Shown: in pieces, positions 23,363-33,091 of the stretch
Layout of the letters: the number at the start of each line of letters is the position of its first letter
Position numbering within the stretch: the first letter of the stretch is position 1
DNA from: Bacteroidota bacterium
Lineage (GTDB): Bacteria > Bacteroidota > Bacteroidia > Bacteroidales > Tannerellaceae
NCBI GenBank assembly: GCA_023429375.1
Contig: JAEYVY010000007.1
Coordinates: 62,001 to 126,000, forward strand
Length of the DNA: 64,000 bases
Direction: 5' to 3'
Made by a program: the position numbers and the translations under genes
The notes under the pieces: model-generated
What the model was told of the DNA's origin: nothing
What the model saw: the letters and a program-made list of their open reading frames with translations, nothing else
Databases searched by the model: none

Positions 23363-24562
23363 TTAACGCTCAATTATTTTTTTCAAGCGAAGTAAAGCCT
23401 CTACATAATAGTAATCAGCATAGCTGAGAGGCACATCTACTTCTGAATTTTGAGGTAGGTTGCCTGTTGAATGCTTCAAAACGAAGTATTGATTCGTTCC
23501 AGTCTCTGCTAAATACTCAGGGGATGACAAGGAACGCAGTTGTTGCTCAGCCAAGGTAAGACAGTCTTTTCCAAATTGACTGTTGTCCATCTGGCTCAAT
23601 TCAATCAGTGCTGACGCGATAATAGCTGCAGCAGAGGCATCACGTGGCACATCCGGAATTTTAGGATCGTTAAAATCCCAGTAAGGAATTTTATCTTCAG
23701 GCAAGTTCGGATGATTCATGATTAACTTTGCTATGCCACGAGCTTGTTCAAGATAGGTGGGTTCGGCTGTTTCACGATACATCATCGTATACCCATATAA
23801 AGCCCATGCCTGACCTCTTGACCAAGCTGACTCATCGGCAAAGCCTTGATGCGTTTGTTTTATATGCGGAACACCTGTAATCGTATCATATGAAACCACA
23901 TGAAATGAACTGTAGTCTTCGCGGAAATGGTTTTGCATGGTTTTATCGGCATGCGAAAGTGCCATCTCTTTATATTTGCTATCTCCTGTAGCTCGTGAAG
24001 CCCACGTAAAGAGTTCGAGGTTCATCATATTATCAATGATCACAGGATATTGCCAAACATTATTATTGAAGTCCCAAGATTTGATAACACCAATAGTCGG
24101 GTTGAATCGTGTGGACAGCGAATTTGCTCCAGTTATCAAGACTTCTTTATAGGCCGGATTGTTCGTTATACGATAGCCATTTCCAAAACTGCAGTACAGC
24201 ATGAAGCCCAAATCGTGGGTGTTTGTGAGAACTTTTGCAGGTTCTACACGGCTGGTATAGAGTTCTGCATATTTCTTCAACTCTTCAGTTTGATTATTCT
24301 CATATAGATACCAAAGTTCGCCAGGAAAGAATCCACTACACCACCATTTATATGTACTGGTTTCAAGTGCTCCTTCTTTGTTGATGGATTTCGGAAGTTT
24401 TCCATCTTGGTTTTCCAACTCTTTTGCCATCAATAAGGCCTGTTCCGTAGAACGTGTTAGTCCTCGCTCAATAACATCCGAGATATTTTCTTGTTTATTG
24501 GTGTTACATGAAGGTAATAACAAAGCGGGAATAAGCAATCCCCATAAGAGTTGTTTTTTCAT
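23363..24562 (-). CDS. GH88 unsaturated glucuronyl/galacturonyl hydrolase (lipoprotein)
   Basis: A 399-residue enzyme that removes the 4,5-unsaturated uronic acid left at the non-reducing end by polysaccharide lyases. The signal peptide MKKQLLWGLLIPALLLPSC carries a lipobox, so it is membrane-anchored. The start at 24562 is chosen because the upstream in-frame ATG (24595) would put 11 residues in front of it. The alpha/alpha barrel has the two expected aspartates, D117 in NTHDLGFMLY and D177 in IIDNMMNLELF. The C-terminal block EVDVPLSYADYYYVEALL is nearly repeated in a relic upstream of the operon (27266-27355). It lies between GH2 and kduI. Confidence 0.94.
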   Translation of the reverse strand: MKKQLLWGLLIPALLLPSCNTNKQENISDVIERGLTRSTEQALLMAKELENQDGKLPKSINKEGALETSTYKWWCSGFFPGELWYLYENNQTEELKKYAELYTSRVEPAKVLTNTHDLGFMLYCSFGNGYRITNNPAYKEVLITGANSLSTRFNPTIGVIKSWDFNNNVWQYPVIIDNMMNLELFTWASRATGDSKYKEMALSHADKTMQNHFREDYSSFHVVSYDTITGVPHIKQTHQGFADESAWSRGQAWALYGYTMMYRETAEPTYLEQARGIAKLIMNHPNLPEDKIPYWDFNDPKIPDVPRDASAAAIIASALIELSQMDNSQFGKDCLTLAEQQLRSLSSPEYLAETGTNQYFVLKHSTGNLPQNSEVDVPLSYADYYYVEALLRLKKIIER

Positions 24563-24648
24563 TTTCTGTAATTTATTAGGTGTTCTCGCAAACATACGTA
24601 TTTTTTAGGATTTTTAAATAGGTATAGCCTTATTTTTTAATTGGTTAC

Positions 24649-27144
24649 TTACTTTGTTATTATAGAAATCTTACTCTTGGGCATACCTTTTATGGATGCT
24701 TCAAGCGTGATTGTTCCGGCTGTTTCCGTAGATTGTACGATAGCAGTCAAAACCCCATTGAATAAGTGCATCTGAGGTTCATGAAACAAATCCAAGGACG
24801 TACTATTACCGTTTGCACCCGCACGATACGTTCCGGCACCCTTGACGGTAAACTTAACCAAGTCTTGACTATCCGGACATAGGTTTCCGTCTTTATCCAC
24901 CACTTTGACGGTGATAAAGGATAAGTCTTTTCCATCGGCTTTTATCTGTGGGCGGTCGGCTGTTAATTCAATCCGATGAGGCTTGCCTGCCGTATGCATT
25001 TCCTTTTCAGCAACGGCTTTTCCATTGGCATCGTAAGCAACGACTTTTATCGTTCCCGGTTCGTATTTCGTATTCATCCACATCAGGCGATATCTTTCTT
25101 GACGCTTAAAGTCATTCATATTGCTGTTATGAACCGTTACCTGTAGATCTTTCTTGCGAATGCCTTGGCTCTTACCATTGATAAATAGTTCGGCGGCAGG
25201 ATAATTGGTGTAAACAAATACGGGTGTAATTTCGCCTTCTCTTCCTTTCCAGTTCCAATGGGGTAGAATATGGAGGGTCTCCTGCTCTTTATTCCAATGG
25301 CTTCTGTACAGATAGAATCGGTCTTTAGGGATACCAGCCAGGTCAATGATTCCAAACAAAGAAGAATGGCTGGGCCAATCAGAATAATAAGGTGTAGGCT
25401 CGCCAAGGTAGTCGAATCCGGTCCATACAAACTCGCCAATACAATAAGGAAGATCCTCATGTTGGATAAAATCATCTTCCGGAAGGTTTGACCACGAACA
25501 ATGCTCCACATCATAGGAAGAAGATTGATGGTCGTCGTATTTCTTCATTTGTCCACGGACAACGGGGAATTTATATACGCCTCTGGAACTTACGGTAGAG
25601 GCAGTTTCACTACCCAGAATGATTCGTTGAGGCAGTTTCTCGTAAGCTTCGATGTATTTATGCGGACGGTAGTTGAAGCCCAGCACTTCCATTACAGCAG
25701 CATAGTTATTATTCACCACCGCATCAGGAGCATCCATTCCTTGTGTTACGAAGCGCGTAGGATCTTCACGTTTGCATATATCCTGTAACCATTTTGAAAG
25801 CTTGGGTCCTTGATTACCATTGTGCTGATCGGGCACTTCATTACCAATGCACCACATGACTACACTCGGGTTGTTTCTGAATTGGTGGATGAGGTTTATC
25901 AAATCTTTTTCGGCCCAGGCATCGAAATGCAGGTTGTAACCATTTTTCATCTTAGGTGTTTTCCATTCGTCAAATGTTTCGGCCATGACCATCATACCCA
26001 TTTCATCACAAGCACGAACCAGCTCCGGTGCAGGCATATTGTGAGACGTACGGATGGCATTCGCTCCCATATCTTTCAGTATACGTATCTGGCGGCGAAT
26101 AGCAGCTTCATTAACAGCAGCTCCTAACGGTCCTAAGTCATGATGCATACAAACACCCTTGAACACTGTTTTCTTTCCATTCAGGAAGAATCCCTGATCA
26201 GGAATGATTTCAATTGTACGGATTCCGAACCGTGTGGTATATTCGTCTTTTAACTGATTTCCCTCATAAAGTTTTGTGATAGCTTTGTACAAATTCGGCT
26301 TTTCCGTATCCCATAACAAAGGCTTGTTCACAATCAGTTCTTGTTCAATGATGTTTGAATCATATGCAGTTAATGACTTTTCACCGGTAGCTACCCGTTT
26401 ACCGTTTTTATCGATAATATCTGTAACGACTTTATATTGATTTGCATTCTTTCCGGCCGGATAATAAACCTTTGTTTTCAAATTTACTTTTGCATAATCA
26501 TCTTTTACAACCGGAGTGGTTAGCTGAGTACCCCAGATAGGAATAAAAGCGTCTTCATTGACAACGAGGTGTACGTTGCGGTAGAGCCCTGCTCCGGGGT
26601 ACCATCTGGAAGATTCCGGTTTGTTTTCCAACCTTACAGCTAGTATATTCTTTTCGCCAGGTTTTAAAAACGGTGTGATATCCAGGTAAAAGCTATTGTA
26701 GCCGTAGGGCCAGTAACCGACTTTATTCCCGTTTACATACACTTCTGCATTACTCATGGCTCCATCAAAAATCAGCGTTGCTCTTTTGCCTTCGGCAAAG
26801 GAAGGAGCAAGAAATTCTAAGCGATACCATCCAGTTCCTACAAATGGTAGTCCACCTGTACGGCCGGCGTGTTCCATGGCCTTTGTCTGTCCGTCTTGCG
26901 TAATTGCCATTTCCTGTTTGTCGTTTTGACTACTGAAAGGTCCATAGATTGCCCAATCATGAGGGACAACAACCGACTGCCATTTAGAATCATTAAAACT
27001 CGTTTGTGAAAACTCGGCATCATCTTCTTTTGCGAACTTCCACCCTTTATCCAATAGATAGGAGGTTCGTACCTGTGCTTTGGCTGAGAATGTCAACGAA
27101 AGCAATAAGAAAAAGAATAACCCGGAAAGTTGTAATCTCTTCAT
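24649..27144 (-). CDS. Glycoside hydrolase family 2 (beta-galactosidase/glucuronidase-like), exported
   Basis: An 831-residue exported enzyme (signal MKRLQLSGLFFFLLLSLTFS then AKA). Domains in order: sugar-binding jelly roll ~25-195, immunoglobulin-like ~200-305, TIM barrel ~310-600, a DUF4982-type domain ~640-705 and a terminal Ig-like domain from ~725. The acid/base is E436 in CIGNEVPDQ and the nucleophile is E513 in ILGSETAS. It is the first gene of the uronide operon. GH2 members of this size act on beta-galactosides or beta-glucuronides, and the GH88/KduI partners favour an oligosaccharide containing unsaturated uronic acid. Exact linkage is unknown. Confidence 0.93.
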   Translation of the reverse strand: MKRLQLSGLFFFLLLSLTFSAKAQVRTSYLLDKGWKFAKEDDAEFSQTSFNDSKWQSVVVPHDWAIYGPFSSQNDKQEMAITQDGQTKAMEHAGRTGGLPFVGTGWYRLEFLAPSFAEGKRATLIFDGAMSNAEVYVNGNKVGYWPYGYNSFYLDITPFLKPGEKNILAVRLENKPESSRWYPGAGLYRNVHLVVNEDAFIPIWGTQLTTPVVKDDYAKVNLKTKVYYPAGKNANQYKVVTDIIDKNGKRVATGEKSLTAYDSNIIEQELIVNKPLLWDTEKPNLYKAITKLYEGNQLKDEYTTRFGIRTIEIIPDQGFFLNGKKTVFKGVCMHHDLGPLGAAVNEAAIRRQIRILKDMGANAIRTSHNMPAPELVRACDEMGMMVMAETFDEWKTPKMKNGYNLHFDAWAEKDLINLIHQFRNNPSVVMWCIGNEVPDQHNGNQGPKLSKWLQDICKREDPTRFVTQGMDAPDAVVNNNYAAVMEVLGFNYRPHKYIEAYEKLPQRIILGSETASTVSSRGVYKFPVVRGQMKKYDDHQSSSYDVEHCSWSNLPEDDFIQHEDLPYCIGEFVWTGFDYLGEPTPYYSDWPSHSSLFGIIDLAGIPKDRFYLYRSHWNKEQETLHILPHWNWKGREGEITPVFVYTNYPAAELFINGKSQGIRKKDLQVTVHNSNMNDFKRQERYRLMWMNTKYEPGTIKVVAYDANGKAVAEKEMHTAGKPHRIELTADRPQIKADGKDLSFITVKVVDKDGNLCPDSQDLVKFTVKGAGTYRAGANGNSTSLDLFHEPQMHLFNGVLTAIVQSTETAGTITLEASIKGMPKSKISIITK

Positions 27145-27230
27145 TTATAAAACGTTTTTTAATTTACCATACGAAAGTAGTTAGAATAGCCTTATCTCAA
27201 AAGAATCATAAGGAGTTATTTTTAGATCGG

Positions 27231-27355
27231 TATTCAGCAGGGCCTGTATTGTATTTTAGTTTAAGGCACCGGCTGAAGTTGATGTGCCGCTTAATTATGC
27301 GGACTATTACTTTATGGAAGCATTGAAGCGAAAAAAAGATTTGACCGTGAAGTAA
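27231..27355 (+). pseudogene. 3' remnant of a second GH88 gene
   Basis: On the plus strand, 29 codons from 27266 to the stop at 27353 encode EVDVPLNYADYYFMEALKRK and a short tail. This closely repeats the C terminus of the intact GH88 (EVDVPLSYADYYYVEALLRL). Just upstream, in a different frame, 27231-27269 encodes YSAGPVLYFSLRH, resembling the preceding GH88 segment (QYFVLKH). A stop lies in the main frame at 27257. The rest of the gene is missing. It is therefore a deleted, frame-disrupted GH88 copy facing away from the GH2 operon. Confidence 0.75.
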
Positions 27356-27367
27356 TTTTATAATCAC

Positions 27368-27459
27368 CCCTGTGTTTTTCTATTTCTATATCTGTGGAAA
27401 AACTTTACTATATATATGGAAAAACTTTTCTATATATGTAGAAATAAAAAAGCACAGGG
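27368..27459. repeat. Palindromic element with 22-base units, copy A
   Basis: Ends are the inverted repeat CCCTGTG (27368-27374) and CACAGGG (27453-27459). Inside lie tandem units of about 22 bases, each starting CTATAT and containing GGAAAAACTTT or a variant. The outer parts TTTTTCTATTTCTA and TAGAAATAAAAA can also pair. A close relative lies at 53879-53954. Confidence 0.6.
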
Positions 27460-27531
27460 AATCTTTTAAAAAAACATCCCAATCTTTTTCTTTTTATTTA
27501 GGGATGAAGCCACCCCCTTGTCTTTTTCTTG

Positions 27532-27539
27532 TATTTTTG
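27532..27539 (+). promoter_or_regulatory. -7 box of the RNase H gene
   Basis: TATTTTTG matches TAnnTTTG and lies 13 bases before the ATG at 27553. It rules out the earlier in-frame start at 27529. Confidence 0.5.
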
Positions 27540-27552
27540 TTCAGATATAAAG

Positions 27553-28194
27553 ATGGCGATGGCAAAGGGAAAGTATTATGTAGTCTGGAAAGGGCTTAAC
27601 CCGGGAATTTATGATAACTGGGCGGAGTGTAAAATGCAGGTTGAAGGGCAGGAAGGAGCAAGATATAAAGCTTTTGAAAGTCGTGAAGAGGCTGTATCTG
27701 CTTTTGAAAAAGGACCTGAGGAGTATGTAAAATCCAAACCTTTTCAGAAACAGGCGCAACAAGCAACGGGGCATGTACCTGTTGGCAAACCTATACTACA
27801 CAGCCTATCGGTAGATGCGGCTTGTAGTGGTAACCCTGGTGATATGGAGTATAGAGGTGTTTATACGGCTACAAAACAGGAAATATTCCGAATCGGTCCG
27901 TTGAAGAAAGGGACAAATAATGTAGGTGAGTTTTTGGCTATCGTACACGGACTTGCCTTTTTGAAACAAAAAAACAGCGATCTCCCCATCTATTCTGATA
28001 GCCGTAATGCCATTCTTTGGGTTCAGAAGAAGAAATGCAAGACCTTGCTTGAACGCGAACCAGTCAATGAACCCATCTTTGACTTGATAGAAAGGGCCGA
28101 AAAATGGCTCAATACAAATACATATACTACCCGTATCCTGAAATGGGAAACAGATCAGTGGGGAGAGATTCCGGCTGACTTCGGACGCAAATAA
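27553..28194 (+). CDS. rnhA: Ribonuclease H with N-terminal viroplasmin domain
   Basis: A 213-residue RNase HI that cleaves the RNA strand of RNA-DNA hybrids. Residues ~5-50 form a viroplasmin (caulimovirus VI) hybrid-binding domain: YYVVWKGLNPGIYDNW, then GARYKAFESREEA. The catalytic domain has the four carboxylates in SVDAACSGNPG, NNVGEFLAIVHG, IYSDSRNAI and the terminal WGEIPADFGRK. The final Asp position is kept, though the sequence around it differs from E. coli RnhA. The start could also be the ATG at 27559. It precedes ruvB on the same strand. Confidence 0.93.
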   Translation: MAMAKGKYYVVWKGLNPGIYDNWAECKMQVEGQEGARYKAFESREEAVSAFEKGPEEYVKSKPFQKQAQQATGHVPVGKPILHSLSVDAACSGNPGDMEYRGVYTATKQEIFRIGPLKKGTNNVGEFLAIVHGLAFLKQKNSDLPIYSDSRNAILWVQKKKCKTLLEREPVNEPIFDLIERAEKWLNTNTYTTRILKWETDQWGEIPADFGRK

Positions 28195-28284
28195 GCTATT
28201 CAATTTCATCTTTCGTGCTTGTTTATAATTGCCTGATATCTGCATTATTTGGTTATAAGGTGTTTAAGGTGTGGGGTATATTAT

Positions 28285-28292
28285 TAACTTTG
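28285..28292 (+). promoter_or_regulatory. Promoter of ruvB
   Basis: TAACTTTG matches TAnnTTTG, 19 bases before the ATG. TTTA at 28263-28266 is a plausible -33 element 18 bases upstream. Confidence 0.55.
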
Positions 28293-28311
28293 TAGGTCAA
28301 AGGTTATAGGC

Positions 28312-29337
28312 ATGAATGATGACTTCGATATAAGAGAACCCAAAGCTATAGAGAGTGAACGTGAATATGAAAACGCTCTTCGCCCACTCTCATTCCTTGA
28401 TTTTAGTGGACAGTCTAAAGTGGTTGAAAACCTGAAGGTTTTCGTCATGGCGGCTCGTATGCGAAAAGAGGCGCTTGATCATGTTCTTCTGCATGGCCCT
28501 CCCGGATTGGGAAAGACAACGCTTTCAAATATTATTGCCAACGAATTGGGGGTAGGATTCAAAGTTACTTCGGGGCCTGTGTTGGATAAACCGGGTGATC
28601 TGGCCGGAGTACTGACCTCTCTGGAAGAGAACGATGTGTTGTTTATTGATGAAATACATCGTCTTAGCCCTATTGTTGAGGAGTATCTCTATTCTGCCAT
28701 GGAAGATTACCGTATCGATATCATGATTGATAAAGGACCGAGTGCACGGTCTATCCAAATTGATTTGTCTCCATTTACGTTGGTAGGTGCAACTACCCGG
28801 AGCGGATTGTTGACCAGCCCGCTTAGAGCCCGTTTCGGTATCAACATGCACTTGGAATACTATGATATGGAAACATTGACAAAGATTGTTCTTCGCAGTG
28901 CATCGATATTAAATGTTAAGTGTGAGCTGAGCGCAGCAAAAGAAATAGCATCACGCAGTCGGGGAACACCTCGTATTGCCAATGCTCTGCTTCGCCGGGT
29001 GAGAGACTTCGCTCAGGTGAAAGGGAATGGTGAAATTGATAAAGCAATAGCCTGTTTTTCGCTCGAAGCACTAAACATTGACCGCTACGGATTGGATCAG
29101 ATTGACAATAAACTGCTGACAACGATCATCGACAAATTTGGCGGAGGTCCAGTAGGATTGACAACGATTGCCACAGCACTTGGCGAAGATCCCGGTACTT
29201 TAGAGGAAGTTTATGAACCATTCCTCATAAAAGAAGGATTTATTAAACGAACACCACGGGGACGTGAAGTCACAGACCTGGCTTATGTCCATTTGGGACG
29301 GAAGAGGCAGAGTGAACAGGGCTTTTTATTCGACTAA
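28312..29337 (+). CDS. ruvB: Holliday junction branch-migration ATPase RuvB
   Basis: A 341-residue AAA+ motor that drives branch migration with RuvA. Walker A is GPPGLGKTT (residues 62-70), Walker B VLFIDEIHRL, sensor 1 LVGATTRSGLLT and the arginine finger region RARFGINMHLEYY. The C-terminal winged helix contains GGGPVGLTTIATALGED and the final RTPRGREVT. It is separated by 3 bases from the flippase gene, so those two are likely co-transcribed. RuvA and RuvC are not nearby. Confidence 0.98.
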   Translation: MNDDFDIREPKAIESEREYENALRPLSFLDFSGQSKVVENLKVFVMAARMRKEALDHVLLHGPPGLGKTTLSNIIANELGVGFKVTSGPVLDKPGDLAGVLTSLEENDVLFIDEIHRLSPIVEEYLYSAMEDYRIDIMIDKGPSARSIQIDLSPFTLVGATTRSGLLTSPLRARFGINMHLEYYDMETLTKIVLRSASILNVKCELSAAKEIASRSRGTPRIANALLRRVRDFAQVKGNGEIDKAIACFSLEALNIDRYGLDQIDNKLLTTIIDKFGGGPVGLTTIATALGEDPGTLEEVYEPFLIKEGFIKRTPRGREVTDLAYVHLGRKRQSEQGFLFD

Positions 29338-29340
29338 ACT

Positions 29341-30840
29341 ATGGCAGGAGGAATAAAGCGGCTTGCAAAAGAGACCGCCGTATATGGATTGAGTAGTATA
29401 ATCGGACGGTTTTTGAACTGGTTGCTCGTTCCGATGTATGTTCGTGTACTTGCTCAACCTGCTGATTATGGAATTGTAACCAACCTGTATGGATGGGTTG
29501 CCTTACTGCTCGTGCTGCTTACTTATGGTATGGAGACGGGCTTTTTTCGTTTTATAAACAAAGAAGGAGAGAATCCTGAACGGGTATATGCCACGACACT
29601 GTTTAGCATCACCTGCACGTCACTCGCTTTCTTGTTGAGCGTAGGTCTGTTCTTACATCCTATAAGTGATTGGCTTGGCTATATCCAAACACCGGAATAC
29701 ATTCTGATGTTTGCTGTCATCCTACTGTTGGATGCCATAAATAACATACCCTTTGCTTACCTGCGCTACCAGAAACGGCCCTACCGTTTTGCCGGTATAA
29801 AGCTGCTCAGTATATTCCTGAATATATTCCTGAACTTGTTCTTTCTGGTTGCCTGTCCTTGGTTGTTTATTCATGCATCGGGATTAATCTGCTGGTTTTA
29901 TCAGCCCGATTATGGCGTGGGTTATATCTTTGTGGCCAATGTGGTGACCTCTGTAGTAACTTTCTTAGTCTTGCTCCCCGATATGAAGGTTTGCTTTGGT
30001 GTTAGGCCGGATTTTGCCTTATTGAAACGCATGCTAACCTATTCTTTTCCTATACTGATTCTAGGGTTGGCCGGTATATTGAATCAGTCGGTAGACAAGA
30101 TTATGTTTCCGTTCTTGTTTGATGACAGGGATTATGCAAATGAACAGTTAGGGATTTATGGTGCCTGCTTTAAGATAGCTGTGGTGATGGTGATGTTTAT
30201 CCAGGCATTCCGGTATGCATACGAACCGTTTATTTTTTCAAAGCATAAAGGAGAAGACAGCCGCAAGGCCTATTCAGAGGCGATGAAATATTTCATCATC
30301 TTCGCCTTGTTGATATTTCTGGGTGTGATGTTCTATCTTGACATCCTGAAGTACTTTGTTGTTCCTGAATATTATCCGGGCTTGAAGGTCGTTCCTATCG
30401 TCATGATTGGTGAACTGTTCTTTGGAATTTACTTCAATCTTTCGCTGTGGTACAAACTAACCGACCAAACGCAATGGGGAGCTTATTTTTCCATCTTAGG
30501 CTGTGTCATAACGGTTTCAATAATCATTGCTTTTGTTCCCTCATACGGGTTTATGGCATGCGCCTGGGCCTCGCTAATCTGTAACTTGGTTATGATGTTA
30601 CTGTCTTACTTTGTAGGGCAAAAGAAGTATCCGGTGAAGTATGATTTGAAATCGGCAGCTGTATATATGTTGGTTGCCGGCATGATCTACTTGGCCGGAA
30701 TGTTACCAGATATTAAATCTGAGTGGTTACGTTTAGGGTATCGAACGATATTATTCGTCTTATATATAGCATTTATTATAAGGAGGGATCTGCCGTTAAG
30801 GGAACTCCCCTTTATCGGGCGATACGTGAAGCAGAAATAA
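29341..30840 (+). CDS. Polysaccharide/lipid-linked oligosaccharide flippase (MATE/Wzx-like)
   Basis: A 499-residue inner-membrane protein with about 12-14 helices of the polysaccharide-biosynthesis (MOP/MATE) superfamily. The N terminus GGIKRLAKETAVYGLSSIIG and the segment YTFPI-like YSFPILILGLAGILNQSVDK are typical of Wzx/MurJ-like flippases. It sits 3 bases after ruvB, an arrangement I recognise from Bacteroidota, and 36 bases before the S46 peptidase. The substrate (O-unit, capsule or lipid II) cannot be told; no glycosyltransferases are adjacent. Confidence 0.85.
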   Translation: MAGGIKRLAKETAVYGLSSIIGRFLNWLLVPMYVRVLAQPADYGIVTNLYGWVALLLVLLTYGMETGFFRFINKEGENPERVYATTLFSITCTSLAFLLSVGLFLHPISDWLGYIQTPEYILMFAVILLLDAINNIPFAYLRYQKRPYRFAGIKLLSIFLNIFLNLFFLVACPWLFIHASGLICWFYQPDYGVGYIFVANVVTSVVTFLVLLPDMKVCFGVRPDFALLKRMLTYSFPILILGLAGILNQSVDKIMFPFLFDDRDYANEQLGIYGACFKIAVVMVMFIQAFRYAYEPFIFSKHKGEDSRKAYSEAMKYFIIFALLIFLGVMFYLDILKYFVVPEYYPGLKVVPIVMIGELFFGIYFNLSLWYKLTDQTQWGAYFSILGCVITVSIIIAFVPSYGFMACAWASLICNLVMMLLSYFVGQKKYPVKYDLKSAAVYMLVAGMIYLAGMLPDIKSEWLRLGYRTILFVLYIAFIIRRDLPLRELPFIGRYVKQK

Positions 30841-30876
30841 TTTACATAGTATAAATATATAACTTAATTTATTTTT

Positions 30877-33009
30877 ATGAAGAAGTTGTGGGCAGTCGTG
30901 TTGCTGCTGATTGGAGCTGGGCAAATACATGCCGATGAGGGTATGTGGGTAATTAAAGAGCTAAATAAGCAAAATCTGGAACGGATGAAGGAACTAGGAT
31001 TTACTCCTTCTTACGAACAGTTATATAGCGAGACAGCTCCTTCTATATCCAATGCAGTAGTTATTTTTGGCGGAGGATGTACGGGTATTACCGTGTCTGA
31101 AGAAGGTTTGGTTTTTACGAATCATCATTGCGGATACGGAGCTATTCAGCAACTAAGTAGTGTTGAGCACGATTACCTGAAAGATGGTTTCGTTTCTCAA
31201 ACTAAAGAAGAAGAACTACCGGTTCCGGGCCTTTCTGTTCGTTATCTGAGAGAAACGGTAGATGTGTCTGATCGTATTTTTTCTCAGATTTCTGATATTA
31301 AAGAAGAGCATTTGCGTTTAGCGGCTGCTGATTCAATTGGAAAGGCAATCTGTGATTCAATCGGTGAATCAGAATTTTTAAGTGCTGATGTTATTCCTTT
31401 CTACAATAACAATAAATACTTTTTGGTGGTGTATGATGTGTTTCGCGATGTACGTTTAACATTCGCTCCTCCTAGTTCAGTGGGTAAGTTCGGTGGAGAT
31501 ACCGACAACTGGATGTGGCCACGCCATACGGGAGACTTCTCTGTATTCCGTGTATATGCCAATGCACAGAACAAACCGGCAGAATACGATAAAAACAATA
31601 AGCCTTATTCTCCGAAATACGTTGCAGAGGTATCTATCGAAGGATATAAAGACAAAGACTATGCCATGACTATCGGTTTCCCGGGGAGCACAGATCGCTA
31701 CTTATGCTCATGGGGTGTACAGCAAAGAATCCAACATAGCAATGTGCCACGTATCAATGTACGTGAAGTAAAGCAGGCTATCTGGAAAGAAGCCATGAAC
31801 GCAAGTGATGCCATCCGCATTAAGTATGCTTCAAAATACGCAGGAAGCTCTAACTACTGGAAGAATTCAATCGGTATGAACCGTGGATTGGCCAATCTGA
31901 ATGTGATTGAGCGTAAAAAAGAGGAAGAGGCTGCTTTTGTAAAATGGGTGAATGAATCTCCTGAACGTCAAAGCAAATATGGTGAAGTGATGACCTTGTT
32001 GGAAAAAGGTTATACCTCTACTAATGAGTACCGCGAAGTGTTTACTTACCTTTCTGAAGCCTTTATGAGTGGTGCTGAAATCGTGCGTTTGGCTCGGACA
32101 GTACAAAGTTTTGATATGAAAGGATCTACTTCTGAAGAATTGGAAATATTCTTGGAAGAACGCATTCGCAGCTTCTTTAAAGACTATGAGCCATCGTTAG
32201 ACCAAAAGGTATTGGCTGCGATGATGCAAGAAGTGAAAACACGTGTGCCTGCTAAATATCTTCCGGATGTATTTCCTAAGATTGACAAGAAATATAAAGG
32301 TGACTACGCTAAATATGCAGCAGACCTATTTAAGAAGACTAAGCTGACCTCATACGAAAGTGTAGAAGCCCTGTTGAAAGATCCGAAGCAATATGCAAAA
32401 TTGAAAAATGATCCGGCAGCAGAATTGAGCTTATCGGCTATGATTTCTTTATTCGAACTTCAACAGTTCATGGGTGAGTCTCAGTTTGATATTGCTAAAG
32501 GCGAACGTCTTTATTTTGCCGGACTTAAGGAAATGTATCCTGAAAAGGCATTGTCTTCGGATGCCAACTTTACCATGCGTTTGAGCTATGGTTCAATCGG
32601 CGGATACCGTCCGTACGATGCTGCATGGTATGACTATTATTCAACAGACAAAGGTATCTTGGAAAAGCAAGATCCAAATAGCACAGAATTCTGGGTGCAA
32701 GAAGAAATTCTTGATTTGATTCGCGCTAAGGATTTTGGTCAATATGGTAATGGCGACGGCTCAATGAACCTGTGTTTCCTTTCAAACAACGATATTACAG
32801 GTGGTAACTCAGGAAGCCCTGTATTTGATAAGAACGGACGTGTGATAGGTCTTGCATTCGACGGAAACTGGGAAGCGATGAGTGGTGATATTGCTTTCGA
32901 ACCGGATCTGCAACGCTGTATCGCCGTAGATATCCGTTACGTATTGTTTATCATTGACAAATGGGGTAAATGCTCACGTCTGGTTGACGAACTAAAACTG
33001 GTGAAATAA
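30877..33009 (+). CDS. S46-family dipeptidyl-peptidase (DPP7-like)
   Basis: A 710-residue periplasmic serine exopeptidase that removes N-terminal dipeptides. Signal peptide MKKLWAVVLLLIGAGQIHA. The chymotrypsin-like halves are interrupted by a large helical domain. The catalytic His is H84 (FTNHHCGYGAI), the Ser lies in TGGNSGSPVFD (~645), and Asp is probably in the DTDNWMWPRHTGDF region. In S46 enzymes the residue after FD near the C terminus separates DPP7 (Gly) from DPP11 (Arg); here it is Gly (LAFDGNWEAM), so preference for hydrophobic rather than acidic P1 residues is expected. A strong terminator follows. Confidence 0.93.
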   Translation: MKKLWAVVLLLIGAGQIHADEGMWVIKELNKQNLERMKELGFTPSYEQLYSETAPSISNAVVIFGGGCTGITVSEEGLVFTNHHCGYGAIQQLSSVEHDYLKDGFVSQTKEEELPVPGLSVRYLRETVDVSDRIFSQISDIKEEHLRLAAADSIGKAICDSIGESEFLSADVIPFYNNNKYFLVVYDVFRDVRLTFAPPSSVGKFGGDTDNWMWPRHTGDFSVFRVYANAQNKPAEYDKNNKPYSPKYVAEVSIEGYKDKDYAMTIGFPGSTDRYLCSWGVQQRIQHSNVPRINVREVKQAIWKEAMNASDAIRIKYASKYAGSSNYWKNSIGMNRGLANLNVIERKKEEEAAFVKWVNESPERQSKYGEVMTLLEKGYTSTNEYREVFTYLSEAFMSGAEIVRLARTVQSFDMKGSTSEELEIFLEERIRSFFKDYEPSLDQKVLAAMMQEVKTRVPAKYLPDVFPKIDKKYKGDYAKYAADLFKKTKLTSYESVEALLKDPKQYAKLKNDPAAELSLSAMISLFELQQFMGESQFDIAKGERLYFAGLKEMYPEKALSSDANFTMRLSYGSIGGYRPYDAAWYDYYSTDKGILEKQDPNSTEFWVQEEILDLIRAKDFGQYGNGDGSMNLCFLSNNDITGGNSGSPVFDKNGRVIGLAFDGNWEAMSGDIAFEPDLQRCIAVDIRYVLFIIDKWGKCSRLVDELKLVK

Positions 33010-33033
33010 GATTCGAGCAGTTGATACAAAATA

Positions 33034-33072
33034 AAAGCGAGGGTGGTTGTTCAATACAACCACCCTCGCTTT
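33034..33072. terminator. Very strong bidirectional terminator
   Basis: A perfect 17-base stem (33034-33050 with 33056-33072) with core GCGAGGGTGGTTGT and a 5-base loop, flanked by A and T runs. It lies between the convergent S46 peptidase and DEAD-box helicase genes. Confidence 0.93.
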
Positions 33073-33091
33073 CTTTTAAAGACTGATTAGC

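Noticed and set aside
27006..27326. 106-residue plus-strand open frame across the GH2 start
   Set aside because: Mostly antisense to GH2 and its own upstream region; its last part is the frame-shifted GH88 relic, not a gene.
27368..27459. 22-base tandem units as a CRISPR array
   Set aside because: The units abut with no unique spacers, and no cas gene is present.
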